Shown here piece by piece: positions 1-7,434 of a DNA stretch of 19,559 bases; position 1 is the first letter of the stretch, and each line of letters begins with the position of its first letter. This DNA comes from Candidatus Heimdallarchaeota archaeon (GTDB lineage Archaea; Asgardarchaeota; Heimdallarchaeia; JABLTI01): contig DAOVHJ010000006.1 of NCBI GenBank assembly GCA_030671945.1, forward strand, positions 1 to 19,559, given 5' to 3'. The notes under the pieces are model-generated. The model searched no databases. It had not been told where the DNA came from and saw only the letters and a list, made by a program, of their open reading frames with translations. The translations under genes were made by a program, and so were the position numbers.

Positions 1-1
1 A

Positions 2-676
2 GATGCTTATATCGGTCGATTTGTTCGTATAGTAATTGAAGATACAGGGGCAGCAATTTCAAATGAAAACTTAAATAATTTATTTGATCCTTTTTTTGCT
101 CCAAATGGTTTGGCAAAAGGATTGAAATTAACATTATCCGCCATGTATGGAATAGTTAAACAACATGATGGATGGATAGAAGTAAGTAGTAATAGTGATT
201 TTGGCAGAATTTTTAATATCTATTTACCAGCAATTTTTGAAGGAATAGATCTAACAATAGAAGAGAAAAACGATAAGCTAAAACAGATTGAAACTAATAA
301 GCACACTCGTATTTTGGTTGTTGATGATGAAGAAGATATTTGTGAATTGCTTGATATTCTTCTTGTAGATAAAGGTTATGTGGTTTTTACTGCAGAAAAT
401 GCAACGGAAGCATTAGATATTTTTTCAAAAGAAAAGGGTAATTTTCATTTGATAATCTGTGATGTTGTTTTACCAGATAAAAATGGTTTGGAATTAGTTG
501 AAGAATTATTAACATTGAAATCCGATTTGCAGGTAATAATGATTAGTGGTTATACTGGACTTCAATCAAAAATATCAGATATTCATGAAATAGGTTATAC
601 ATTTTTGTCAAAACCTTTCAGTACCACAGATATTTTGAATGCTTTGGTGAAAAAATTAAATAAGAAAAAAAGATAA
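2..676 (+). CDS. Hybrid histidine kinase, C-terminal part: HATPase end plus receiver domain (5' partial)
   Basis: The reading frame is open from base 2, so this is the end of a longer gene; a TTG at 110 is internal. The visible part starts inside a HATPase_c domain. A G1-like motif EDTGAA lies at 38-55, followed by an F-box (FDPFF) and a GIVKQHDGWIEV segment typical of PAS-linked kinases. The ATP-lid motif, normally GTGLGLS, reads KGLKLTLS (116-139), and the second G1 glycine is Ala, so ATP binding is doubtful. A CheY-like receiver domain follows and looks intact: acidic DDEE pair, phospho-acceptor Asp at 461-463 (DVVLPDKNG), Ser in ISGYT, and Lys at 611-613. Family knowledge says the receiver takes phosphate from a His kinase. 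Whether this protein can phosphorylate itself is unclear because the His region is outside the window. The next gene begins 49 bases downstream on the same strand. Confidence 0.88.
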   Translation, partial: DAYIGRFVRIVIEDTGAAISNENLNNLFDPFFAPNGLAKGLKLTLSAMYGIVKQHDGWIEVSSNSDFGRIFNIYLPAIFEGIDLTIEEKNDKLKQIETNKHTRILVVDDEEDICELLDILLVDKGYVVFTAENATEALDIFSKEKGNFHLIICDVVLPDKNGLELVEELLTLKSDLQVIMISGYTGLQSKISDIHEIGYTFLSKPFSTTDILNALVKKLNKKKR

Positions 677-725
677 GAGCTGATTAGAGAAAGCTAATTA
701 ATTAAAATTCTTTAAGGGGATACTA

Positions 726-3700
726 TTGAAAGAAAGTGAACTCTCAAAAAATGAAATGAAATCAAAGGAATTAGAGACATTAAAAAAATTTATTGATAAC
801 CACCAAGAAGGTTTTTTTATAATTAAAGAAGATAGCAATATAATATATGGAAATCAGAAAATTAGTGATATTTTTGGTGTAGAAAAAAAAGAGTTTGAAA
901 AATATTATTTACATGATTTCTTAGCTCCTGAGGATAGATTAAAATTACAAGATATAGCAAGAAAACAGCCTGATGATTCAGGTTTTATTGATTCTGAATT
1001 TTGGATTATTCGAAAAGATGGAGAAAGGAGATTAATAAAATGTCGTTGTAGAACTTTAACAGACGACGATGAGATTAAGTTGATAATATCAGCATTAGAT
1101 ATCACCGATTCAGAAACCGAAACTACTGCATTGAATTTTCATATTGAATTTGATAAAATTATAAAACGAATTTCTACAGATTTTATCAATTTACCAGTTG
1201 ATGAAATAGATATGAGTATTGGTTCAGCTTTGAAAATACTAGCTCGTTTCACTGGTTCAAGATGTTGTCAAATTATAAAGTTTAATGATGATATGTCAAT
1301 ATTTACAATAACACACTCTTGGTGTTCAAGCACTTTATGCTCAATAATTTACGAATCATATCCAACCAAAAATTTAGACTACTTTTTTGATTCACTACAG
1401 CAATTTGAACCAATAGTGATAAATGATATAGATAATTTGCCAAATAAAGCTAAAAATTTTAAAAGATTCTATAAGCAACTCAATGTTAAATCTGTTATAT
1501 TAATTCCAATGTTTCTTGAAGGAAAGCTTTATGGTGCAATGTCAATTTTAGGTTTTCAGTTAATTGAGGAAAAGCAATTTGATGTTTTCATAACATTGAG
1601 TAGAACATTAACTCATATTTTTGTCAATGCTTTAGATCGTAGAATAAAGGAAATAGAACTGCTTGAACATAAAAAATATTTTCAAAAGCTATATGAAAAT
1701 CTACCCGATGCCTACCAATCACTTGACAGTGATGGAAAATTAATCATGGTAAATAAAGTATGGTTGAAAATGCTCGGTTATTCAGAAGAAGAAGTTATTG
1801 GTCAGGAGTTCTCTAAGCTTTTAAAACCAGGCCAATTAGATATTTTTCAAGGATACTTTCGGAAGTTCAAAAAGCAAGGTGAAATCTCTGGAATAGTATA
1901 CGATATAATGCGAAAAGACAATTCCATATTAACAATAGAAGCTGATGGAGTAATTTCTTATGACGAAGAAGGTAATTTTAAACAATCTCATTGTATATTG
2001 CGTGATGTAACTGAAAAGAATCTACTCACACAAAAACTTCGTGAGATTGATGAACGATATAGTATTTTGTTTAATAATGCTAATGAATCTCTATTAGTTT
2101 TAGAAATTTCAGAAGAAGTTAAGCTAAGCAATTTTGTTGATGCAAATAATAAGGCAAATCATTTATTGGGTTATACGAAAGAAGAATTTCTTGAAATATC
2201 TCCAATCGATTTGATTCCTCAGAACGAAATGGATAAAGCTAAGCAAATACACCAACAAATTCTTATTGATAAAACTGCGCTTTTTGAATTTCAATTATTA
2301 ACAAAGGATAAAAAACAAATTCCTGTTGAGATAAGTGCAAATTTGAACGTTCAAGGAAATCAGAAGTTCATATTGTTTGTTATTCGAGATTTAACTCATA
2401 GTAATCAAATAGAAAAGGAAATGAAAGAATATCAGAAACGCCTTGAAGAAACAGTTAAAAAAAGAACTTTAGAACTTGAAAAACTTAATGAAAATCTAAA
2501 ACAAGAAATAATTGATGGTCAGTATAAAGAGAAAGAGATTTCATCTTTTTATGATGCAGCTCAAGCAGTATTGGAGTCTAATATTTTTAAAGAAACAGCA
2601 TTATCAATTTTCCAAACATGCAAAGAGATGATTGGTGCTAAAGCAGGATATGTTGCATTATTATCTAAGGATGGCTTACAAAATGAAATAATATTTTTGG
2701 ATTCAGGAGGGCTTTCTAATAAGGTTGATCCTACACTACAAATGCCTATTTGTGAGCTAAGTGAACAAATTTATCATACAGGAGAAGTTGTTTATGATAA
2801 TAATTTTTCTAGTAATGGTTGGATTAAATCTTTACCTTCTGAACACCAAAAGCTCCAGAATGTTTTAATGACACCATTGAAAATTAAAAGTAAACCTGTT
2901 GGTTTAATTGGTCTTTCATCTAAACCAGGAGGATTCACTCAAAACGATGTTCGACTAGCAGCTGTTTTTAGTGATATAGCTGCAATAGCGCTTCAAAATA
3001 GTCAATCAATGGAGTTATTAGGAAAAAGTGAGAATCGTTATAAAGCTCTTTTCGAAGATTCTTCAATTTCTTTATGTGAAGGGGATGGTTCCCAACTAAA
3101 AGAATATCTAGATGATTTACGATCATCCGGTGTAACAAACTTCAGAAAATATTTCCAAGAACATCCAGAAGACATTCAAAAATGTAGAGGTTTAGTAAAA
3201 ATTATAGATGTTAACAAAGCAGCTTCAGATTTACTCAAAGCTAAAAGTAAAGAAGAATTATTATCAGGACTAGATGTTATTTTTACAAATGATTCTTACA
3301 ATAAATTTCAAGAAAAAATCATTGGATTAGCAGATGGAGAAAGAAAATTCGGAGTAGAAACAACTCTCCGAACCTTAACCGGAGAAGTTATTACGGTATT
3401 TCTTAAATCAATTGTTCCAGAATTTTATAAAGAATCTTTAGCAAAAATATTTATTACAATAATAAACATTACTCAAAGAAAGAAATTCGAAAATGCATTA
3501 AAAGAAAGTAGAGAACATTATCTTCAATTATTTAACAGTTTTACTGATGCAGTTTTTATTCGTAATTTTATTGAAGGCAAAGCTCCAAGTAATTTCATAG
3601 ATGCAAATAATGCAGCATGTGAAATGCTTGGATATACTAGAGAAGAATTTCATAATTTGTCTTATTTTGATATTCGTGATCCTTCTCAAGAGGAACTTAT

Positions 3701-5012
3701 AGTCAGTAGTTACGATGTCAAGACTCATGGTGGAACACGTCTATTTGAAAGAACACTTATTGCTAAAGATGGGCGAAAAATTCCAGTTGAGGTTAATAGC
3801 AACCTAGCTGAAATAAATGGCAATAAAATAATAATCTCTTCAATGAGAGACATTACAAATAGAAAAGAATCAGAAGAAAAAATACTTTTTCAAAGCTCAT
3901 TATTAAACCAAATAAGAAATGCTGTGGTTGCAATAGATATGGATTTAAAAATAACTTCTTGGAATAAATTCGCTGAAAGGTTATTTCAATATAGTTATGA
4001 AGAATCATTAGGAAAGATATTTCACGAATTGATTTGCCCAAAAGGTCACAAAAGAATTATGGATGAGATTTTAAAAATACTTAAACTAACAGGGCATTGG
4101 GAAGGAGAATTTACAGCAAAACGGAAAAATGATGAAGAAATTCCAACTTATATTACTTTTTCACAAATAAAAGATAACTTAGGTGAACTTCTTGGTTATG
4201 TTGGAGTGGCTATAGATATAAAGGAACAAAAAGATGTGGAAGAAGAAAAAGAAAAATTACAGCTTCAACTTTTTCAATCACAGAAAATGGATGCAATTAA
4301 TAGAATGACTAATGAGGTAGCTAATGAGTTTAGTAATCAGCTTACAGTTATTCAAGGATATTTAAGTTTATTAATGAAAAATACAAAAGACAACTTATTA
4401 TATAATTATATAATGCAAGCGAATAATGCTGCAGTTAAATCAACGAATTTAATACAACAACTAATGCTCTTTGGACAAAAACAATCACTTACATTTAATT
4501 TTGTCAATGTGAATATGCTGATTATTGTTTTGCAGAAAATGATTGGTTGGATCTTTAAAGACAATATCATTGTGGATACTGATTTAGCCCCAGATTTATG
4601 GACAATATGGGGAGATGAAGGTAATCTCGAAAATATGATGACTAATCTTTTGATATATTCAAAAGAAGCTATGCCAAATGGTGGGAAACTATCAATAAAA
4701 ACATCAAATCTTACTATAGATGAAAATAAACCACAAGCCTTACGTGATATTGAGATCAATAACTTCATTCGAATAGTTCTTGAAGATACTGGAGTAGGAA
4801 TCGAGAAAGAAGATATTCATCAAATATTTGAACCCGTTTATGATCAAAGGCAATTTACAGAAGGTACTAAATTCAACTTATCAGTTGTCTACAACATTGT
4901 TAAACAACATAATGGTTGGATAGATGTTTATAGTGAACCTGGAAAAGGAACTACGTTTAAGATCTATCTTCCAAAAGCAGAAAAAATTAGTAATAATTTT
5001 GAAAATCGATAA
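726..5012 (+). CDS. Giant multi-PAS/GAF sensor with degenerate (pseudo) histidine-kinase core
   Basis: This 1428-aa protein has no membrane segment and is probably a cytoplasmic sensor. Approximate domain order: PAS 20-130, GAF 135-305, PAS 315-435, PAS 440-560, coiled coil 562-605, GAF 605-765, PAS-like 770-920, PAS 925-1048, PAS 1055-1170, HisKA-like 1180-1250, HATPase_c 1290-1420. PAS ends carry the usual RDVTE, RDLTH and RDITN signatures. The kinase core is abnormal. The H-box, normally VAHDFNN, reads VANEFSN with Asn1200 at the phospho-acceptor position. The N-box reads NLLIYS, with Tyr1311 at the Mg-binding Asn. The lid reads GTKFNLS (1380-1386) instead of GTGLGLS. G1 (DTGVG, 1354-1358) is kept. 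Autophosphorylation is therefore unlikely; a ligand-sensing scaffold or regulator of other kinases is inferred. The TTG start is supported by AAGGGG about 7 bases upstream. It may be co-transcribed with the preceding hybrid kinase, with which it shares C-terminal similarity. Confidence 0.93.
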   Translation: MKESELSKNEMKSKELETLKKFIDNHQEGFFIIKEDSNIIYGNQKISDIFGVEKKEFEKYYLHDFLAPEDRLKLQDIARKQPDDSGFIDSEFWIIRKDGERRLIKCRCRTLTDDDEIKLIISALDITDSETETTALNFHIEFDKIIKRISTDFINLPVDEIDMSIGSALKILARFTGSRCCQIIKFNDDMSIFTITHSWCSSTLCSIIYESYPTKNLDYFFDSLQQFEPIVINDIDNLPNKAKNFKRFYKQLNVKSVILIPMFLEGKLYGAMSILGFQLIEEKQFDVFITLSRTLTHIFVNALDRRIKEIELLEHKKYFQKLYENLPDAYQSLDSDGKLIMVNKVWLKMLGYSEEEVIGQEFSKLLKPGQLDIFQGYFRKFKKQGEISGIVYDIMRKDNSILTIEADGVISYDEEGNFKQSHCILRDVTEKNLLTQKLREIDERYSILFNNANESLLVLEISEEVKLSNFVDANNKANHLLGYTKEEFLEISPIDLIPQNEMDKAKQIHQQILIDKTALFEFQLLTKDKKQIPVEISANLNVQGNQKFILFVIRDLTHSNQIEKEMKEYQKRLEETVKKRTLELEKLNENLKQEIIDGQYKEKEISSFYDAAQAVLESNIFKETALSIFQTCKEMIGAKAGYVALLSKDGLQNEIIFLDSGGLSNKVDPTLQMPICELSEQIYHTGEVVYDNNFSSNGWIKSLPSEHQKLQNVLMTPLKIKSKPVGLIGLSSKPGGFTQNDVRLAAVFSDIAAIALQNSQSMELLGKSENRYKALFEDSSISLCEGDGSQLKEYLDDLRSSGVTNFRKYFQEHPEDIQKCRGLVKIIDVNKAASDLLKAKSKEELLSGLDVIFTNDSYNKFQEKIIGLADGERKFGVETTLRTLTGEVITVFLKSIVPEFYKESLAKIFITIINITQRKKFENALKESREHYLQLFNSFTDAVFIRNFIEGKAPSNFIDANNAACEMLGYTREEFHNLSYFDIRDPSQEELIVSSYDVKTHGGTRLFERTLIAKDGRKIPVEVNSNLAEINGNKIIISSMRDITNRKESEEKILFQSSLLNQIRNAVVAIDMDLKITSWNKFAERLFQYSYEESLGKIFHELICPKGHKRIMDEILKILKLTGHWEGEFTAKRKNDEEIPTYITFSQIKDNLGELLGYVGVAIDIKEQKDVEEEKEKLQLQLFQSQKMDAINRMTNEVANEFSNQLTVIQGYLSLLMKNTKDNLLYNYIMQANNAAVKSTNLIQQLMLFGQKQSLTFNFVNVNMLIIVLQKMIGWIFKDNIIVDTDLAPDLWTIWGDEGNLENMMTNLLIYSKEAMPNGGKLSIKTSNLTIDENKPQALRDIEINNFIRIVLEDTGVGIEKEDIHQIFEPVYDQRQFTEGTKFNLSVVYNIVKQHNGWIDVYSEPGKGTTFKIYLPKAEKISNNFENR

Positions 5013-5021
5013 TAAATTGTG

Positions 5022-5110
5022 ATAAATGAATCATTAACATGCTCTTCATAACATCGCGACATAAATATTGAATATAAGAAATTGGAAAGAAAAAAATATG
5101 ATTCATTTAT
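5022..5110. repeat. 13-bp perfect inverted repeat between convergent genes
   Basis: ATAAATGAATCAT at 5022-5034 is matched by its exact reverse complement at 5098-5110, with 63 bases between. The right arm covers the stop codon of the WD40 gene. The pair spans nearly the whole gap between two convergent genes. It could form a long-loop hairpin in either transcript and help end transcription or protect 3' ends, or be a chance or relic mobile-element structure. Confidence 0.45.
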
Positions 5111-6129
5111 TTGATTTCAATTTCTTCAATTTCAGGATAATTATCAGAGAAGGGACAGATATGACATGATGGTTCACCTTTAATTTCCTTTGCTAATTTT
5201 GAGGTAGCTAATGACCAAATTCCGATTGTATTATCATAAGAAGCTGATGCAAGATTATCCTTGTCTATAAACATAACGTCACTAATTCCTCCGGAATGAC
5301 CTTTTAATACACCAAGGCATTTAGCCATTTTGTAAGACCATAAACGAATGGTTTTATCTAACGAACCAGAAGCAATTATGCTATTTGGTAGCCCATCTAC
5401 TGAAGTTATCCAATCAGTATGACCTTTCATTATAGCTATACGTCTATTTAATTTATGAGACCAAAGACGTATGATTTTGTCAACAGAACCAGAGACAATT
5501 AAATCGTTTTTAATGAATTTAACTGTTGTAATCCAATCATAATGACCTTTTAATTTTGATACCCAAATATTTTTTTCTATATTCCAAATTAGAATTGTTC
5601 TATCATGCGATGCTGAGGCAATTTCATTATTTGGCAATAGACATAGAGAACTTACACAATCACTATGACCAAGTAATGTTTTTTCACATTTTTCTTCTTC
5701 AAGTGACCATAATCGAATACTGTTATCATGAGATCCTGATGCAATTCTTCCATCTGGTAAGTTTATTATAGAAGTAATCCATGATCGATGACCTTTTAAT
5801 ATTTTTAAACATTCACCAGTTTTCGATGACCACACTCGTATTGTATTATCATTTGAACCTGAAACTATGTCGTTATTTGGAAGGACAGATACAGTTAATA
5901 CATCATCGGTATGGCCTTCTAACACTTTCAAACATTCATTACTTTCAGCTGACCATATACGAATTGTAGTATCTCTAGATCCGGAAACTATATTACCATT
6001 AGGTAATTTTGCTAAGGACCAAATAGTATCAGTATGTCCCGTTAATTTTTTTAATCGAGTTTCTATCTTTAAATCGGATCTTTCTTCTTTTTCGCTAATT
6101 TCGTGAACTTTAGACAATTTCTCTTGCAC
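5107..6129 (-). CDS. WD40-repeat protein, seven-bladed beta-propeller
   Basis: A 340-aa protein made almost entirely of seven WD40 repeats of about 40 residues. Each has a GH near its start (LTGHTD, LEGHTD, LKGHRS, LLGHSD, LKGHYD, MKGHTD, LKGHSG) and ends in IRIW, IRVW, IRLW, ILIW or IGIW. Seven repeats fit one closed propeller, a protein-interaction platform with no catalytic site. A short charged N-terminus precedes it, and the tail ends with a CHIC motif and acidic residues. There is no signal peptide or membrane segment. The GTG start at 6129 has no Shine-Dalgarno sequence but lies about 20-25 bases from a TATA-like box, which suggests a leaderless transcript. It diverges from the GTPase/Roadblock operon with about 200 bases shared. 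In eukaryotes WD40 propellers and Roadblock proteins meet in dynein, but any link here is speculation. Confidence 0.93.
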   Translation of the reverse strand: MQEKLSKVHEISEKEERSDLKIETRLKKLTGHTDTIWSLAKLPNGNIVSGSRDTTIRIWSAESNECLKVLEGHTDDVLTVSVLPNNDIVSGSNDNTIRVWSSKTGECLKILKGHRSWITSIINLPDGRIASGSHDNSIRLWSLEEEKCEKTLLGHSDCVSSLCLLPNNEIASASHDRTILIWNIEKNIWVSKLKGHYDWITTVKFIKNDLIVSGSVDKIIRLWSHKLNRRIAIMKGHTDWITSVDGLPNSIIASGSLDKTIRLWSYKMAKCLGVLKGHSGGISDVMFIDKDNLASASYDNTIGIWSLATSKLAKEIKGEPSCHICPFSDNYPEIEEIEIK

Positions 6130-6145
6130 CAGTTATTGTTCTACA

Positions 6146-6156
6146 TTTATATATAT
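6146..6156 (-). promoter_or_regulatory. TATA-like box for the WD40 gene
   Basis: Read on the minus strand this is ATATATATAAA, centred about 22-26 bases before the GTG start at 6129. That is the usual archaeal TATA-to-start distance, so transcription may begin at or near the start codon. No ribosome-binding site lies upstream of the GTG, which agrees with leaderless translation. Confidence 0.55.
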
Positions 6157-6242
6157 CATAATTGTTTATATACTTACCTTTATATTCTATAGTTATTGTC
6201 CGTTATTTTTTAAGAAAATAAAGCTATTTTTGCCTAAATCGT

Positions 6243-6318
6243 AAGCTTTTATAAAGTAAAAACTATATTATAAAGTAATATAGCCTTTATAAAGGTCACT
6301 ATGCTTTATAAAGGAGGT
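6243..6318 (+). promoter_or_regulatory. Four tandem TTATAA-centred elements with exact 19-bp spacing (iterated operator/promoter)
   Basis: TTATAA cores sit at 6249-6254, 6268-6273, 6287-6292 and 6306-6311, each start exactly 19 bases after the last. All four are followed by AAG, and copies 1, 3 and 4 have CTTT before the ATAAAG. Copy 3 is a perfect 12-bp palindrome (CCTTTATAAAGG, 6284-6295). Copy 4 runs directly into the Shine-Dalgarno sequence AAGGAGGT (6311-6318) of the operon's first gene. The elements resemble TATA boxes as well as operator half-sites. A factor bound here in tandem could block TBP/TFB or shape start-site choice. This role is inferred. Confidence 0.6.
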
Positions 6319-6327
6319 AAACATCAC

Positions 6328-6837
6328 ATGGATTACAAAGATATGGTAGCATTTTCCAATGCTGTTGTTTGTTCAATAGCAGAAAGTGTTTACAAAATGG
6401 GCATAAATATGCACTTGCTCTTTCAAGGAGTAGCAGCAGGATTTCAAAAAGATGCTGTTAAGCTACTAAATGATATTAAATTTGAAGGACAAGGAATTGA
6501 AGAAGCTCTTGAAGGTAAAGAGCTAAAAGAAGCAATAGAGCTCTATGTACAAAGGATTGTTGACCTCGGATTAGTTAATTCATCAGAACTAATTGAATTA
6601 ACAGAGGATAAAATGATAGTCAAAAATTCTTATTGTCTTCTACAACCAGCAACTTTACTCATAAGAAAAGCTGCAGAAGAAGATGGCATAGATCCTGTAA
6701 CTAATCCTCCACCTTGTGTACTAATGGCAATATTTGCAGCATTTCTTTCCAAGAATCTTGGTAAAACATTGAGCATCGATTCTTTGAAAAGAATTGATTC
6801 TGAGAACGCTTGTTTACTCGAAATGAGTATTGATTAA
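6328..6837 (+). CDS. Unrecognised 169-aa protein, first gene of the GTPase/Roadblock operon
   Basis: I do not recognise this family. The start at 6328 is chosen because AAGGAGGT lies 9 bases upstream; an in-frame ATG at 6301 sits before the Shine-Dalgarno sequence and is unlikely to be used. The protein is mostly helical with alternating hydrophobic stretches: an N-terminal half containing AVVCSIAESVYKMGI and LLFQGVAAGF, a charged middle (EEALEGKELKEAIELYVQRI), and a C-terminal half with YCLLQPATLLIRKAAEE, a Pro-rich NPPPCVLMAIFAAFLS and the tail SENACLLEMSI. Cysteines recur in the C-terminal half. There are no clear membrane segments. A distant relation to small ligand-binding domains such as V4R is only a guess from the tail pattern. 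The next gene begins 17 bases after its stop, so it is probably co-translated with the Roadblock/GTPase genes. Confidence 0.85.
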   Translation: MDYKDMVAFSNAVVCSIAESVYKMGINMHLLFQGVAAGFQKDAVKLLNDIKFEGQGIEEALEGKELKEAIELYVQRIVDLGLVNSSELIELTEDKMIVKNSYCLLQPATLLIRKAAEEDGIDPVTNPPPCVLMAIFAAFLSKNLGKTLSIDSLKRIDSENACLLEMSID

Positions 6838-6854
6838 AATGGAGCTAACGAAAA

Positions 6855-6980
6855 ATGGAAAAATCTGATTGCAAACATGCTCAAACATCAGAAACAGGAA
6901 TGATTTGGTGTGATAAATACCAAAGGTATGCCTCAGCTAAAGAAAAAGAGACATGCGAATTTTATGAAAAGGCAGGTTGA
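6855..6980 (+). CDS. 41-aa Cys/His miniprotein, possible metal binder
   Basis: This short ORF starts with ATG after GGAG (6841-6844) at a 10-base spacing and ends with TGA at 6978-6980. The product contains DCKHA near the N-terminus, then MIWCDKYQRY and ETCEFYEK. Cys6, His8, Cys19 and Cys34 are spaced as in small zinc- or Fe-S-binding proteins, and aromatic residues follow the last two Cys. It exactly fills the gap between the 169-aa gene and Roadblock 1. A good ribosome site and coding-like composition support it being real. Function is unknown. A role as a metal-binding partner of the operon's proteins is inferred from position alone. Confidence 0.65.
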   Translation: MEKSDCKHAQTSETGMIWCDKYQRYASAKEKETCEFYEKAG

Positions 6981-6985
6981 TTACT

Positions 6986-7354
6986 ATGAGTGCAAAAATT
7001 GAAAAACTAGGTAAAATATTGAATGTTCTTGAAAATGATTCTGAAATTTTCACAAGTGCTCTTGTGAGTAAAAAAGGACAACTAATGGCTTCTGGTTCAA
7101 GATTGAAAAATCTTGACGAAAATGCTTTAGCAGCAATGTCAGCTGCTCTTACATCTGTTGGTGCAAGAGTAGGAGTGACCCTCTCATGTGGAGATTTAAA
7201 ATCTCTTCTAATCACAGCAGAGGAACGAATCGTCATCGCTACAGCACTTTCTAATGGAGTTTTAATTGCTGTTGCTCCTGCAGATTCAAAAATAGGATTA
7301 CTTGAATTTGAAATCAACAAAGCTGTTGGTGAAATAAAGCAAATTCTCGGATAA
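6986..7354 (+). CDS. Roadblock/LC7 domain protein 1 (MglB-like)
   Basis: A 122-aa single-domain Roadblock/LC7 protein. It has an N-terminal helix (KIEKLGKILNVLEND), a strand with FTSALVSKKGQLMASG, a long central helix (ENALAAMSAALTSVGARVG), strands DLKSLLITAEERIVIATAL and GVLIAVAP, and a C-terminal helix (LLEFEINKAVGEIKQIL). This is the canonical fold, and the length matches bacterial MglB and archaeal Roadblock proteins. Such proteins dimerise and bind small GTPases, often as GTPase-activating or scaffolding partners. The ATG at 6986 is preferred over an in-frame TTG at 6977 that overlaps the previous stop codon. Immediate neighbours are the 41-aa miniprotein upstream and the MglA-like GTPase downstream, its likely partner. 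Confidence 0.92.
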   Translation: MSAKIEKLGKILNVLENDSEIFTSALVSKKGQLMASGSRLKNLDENALAAMSAALTSVGARVGVTLSCGDLKSLLITAEERIVIATALSNGVLIAVAPADSKIGLLEFEINKAVGEIKQILG

Positions 7355-7360
7355 GAAATT

Positions 7361-7392
7361 TTGGGGAGACGTCTTGAAAGACTCTTCTCCAA
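7361..7392 (+). terminator. Imperfect hairpin between Roadblock 1 and the GTPase gene
   Basis: TTGGGGAG (7361-7368) can pair with CTTCTCCAA including two G-U pairs. An inner GTCT/AGAC stem closes a TGAA loop. An AT-rich run follows (7394-7408) that also resembles a TATA box. This could be a partial terminator, an RNA-processing or stability element, or the boundary of an internal promoter that uncouples GTPase expression from Roadblock 1. Confidence 0.4.
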
Positions 7393-7434
7393 AGTATATT
7401 TTATATTTGAATTATCAATTTGGTGATTAAAAAA

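Noticed and set aside
6301..6327. Upstream ATG at 6301 as the start of the 169-aa protein
   Set aside because: It lies inside iteron copy 4 and before the AAGGAGGT ribosome site, which points to the ATG at 6328.
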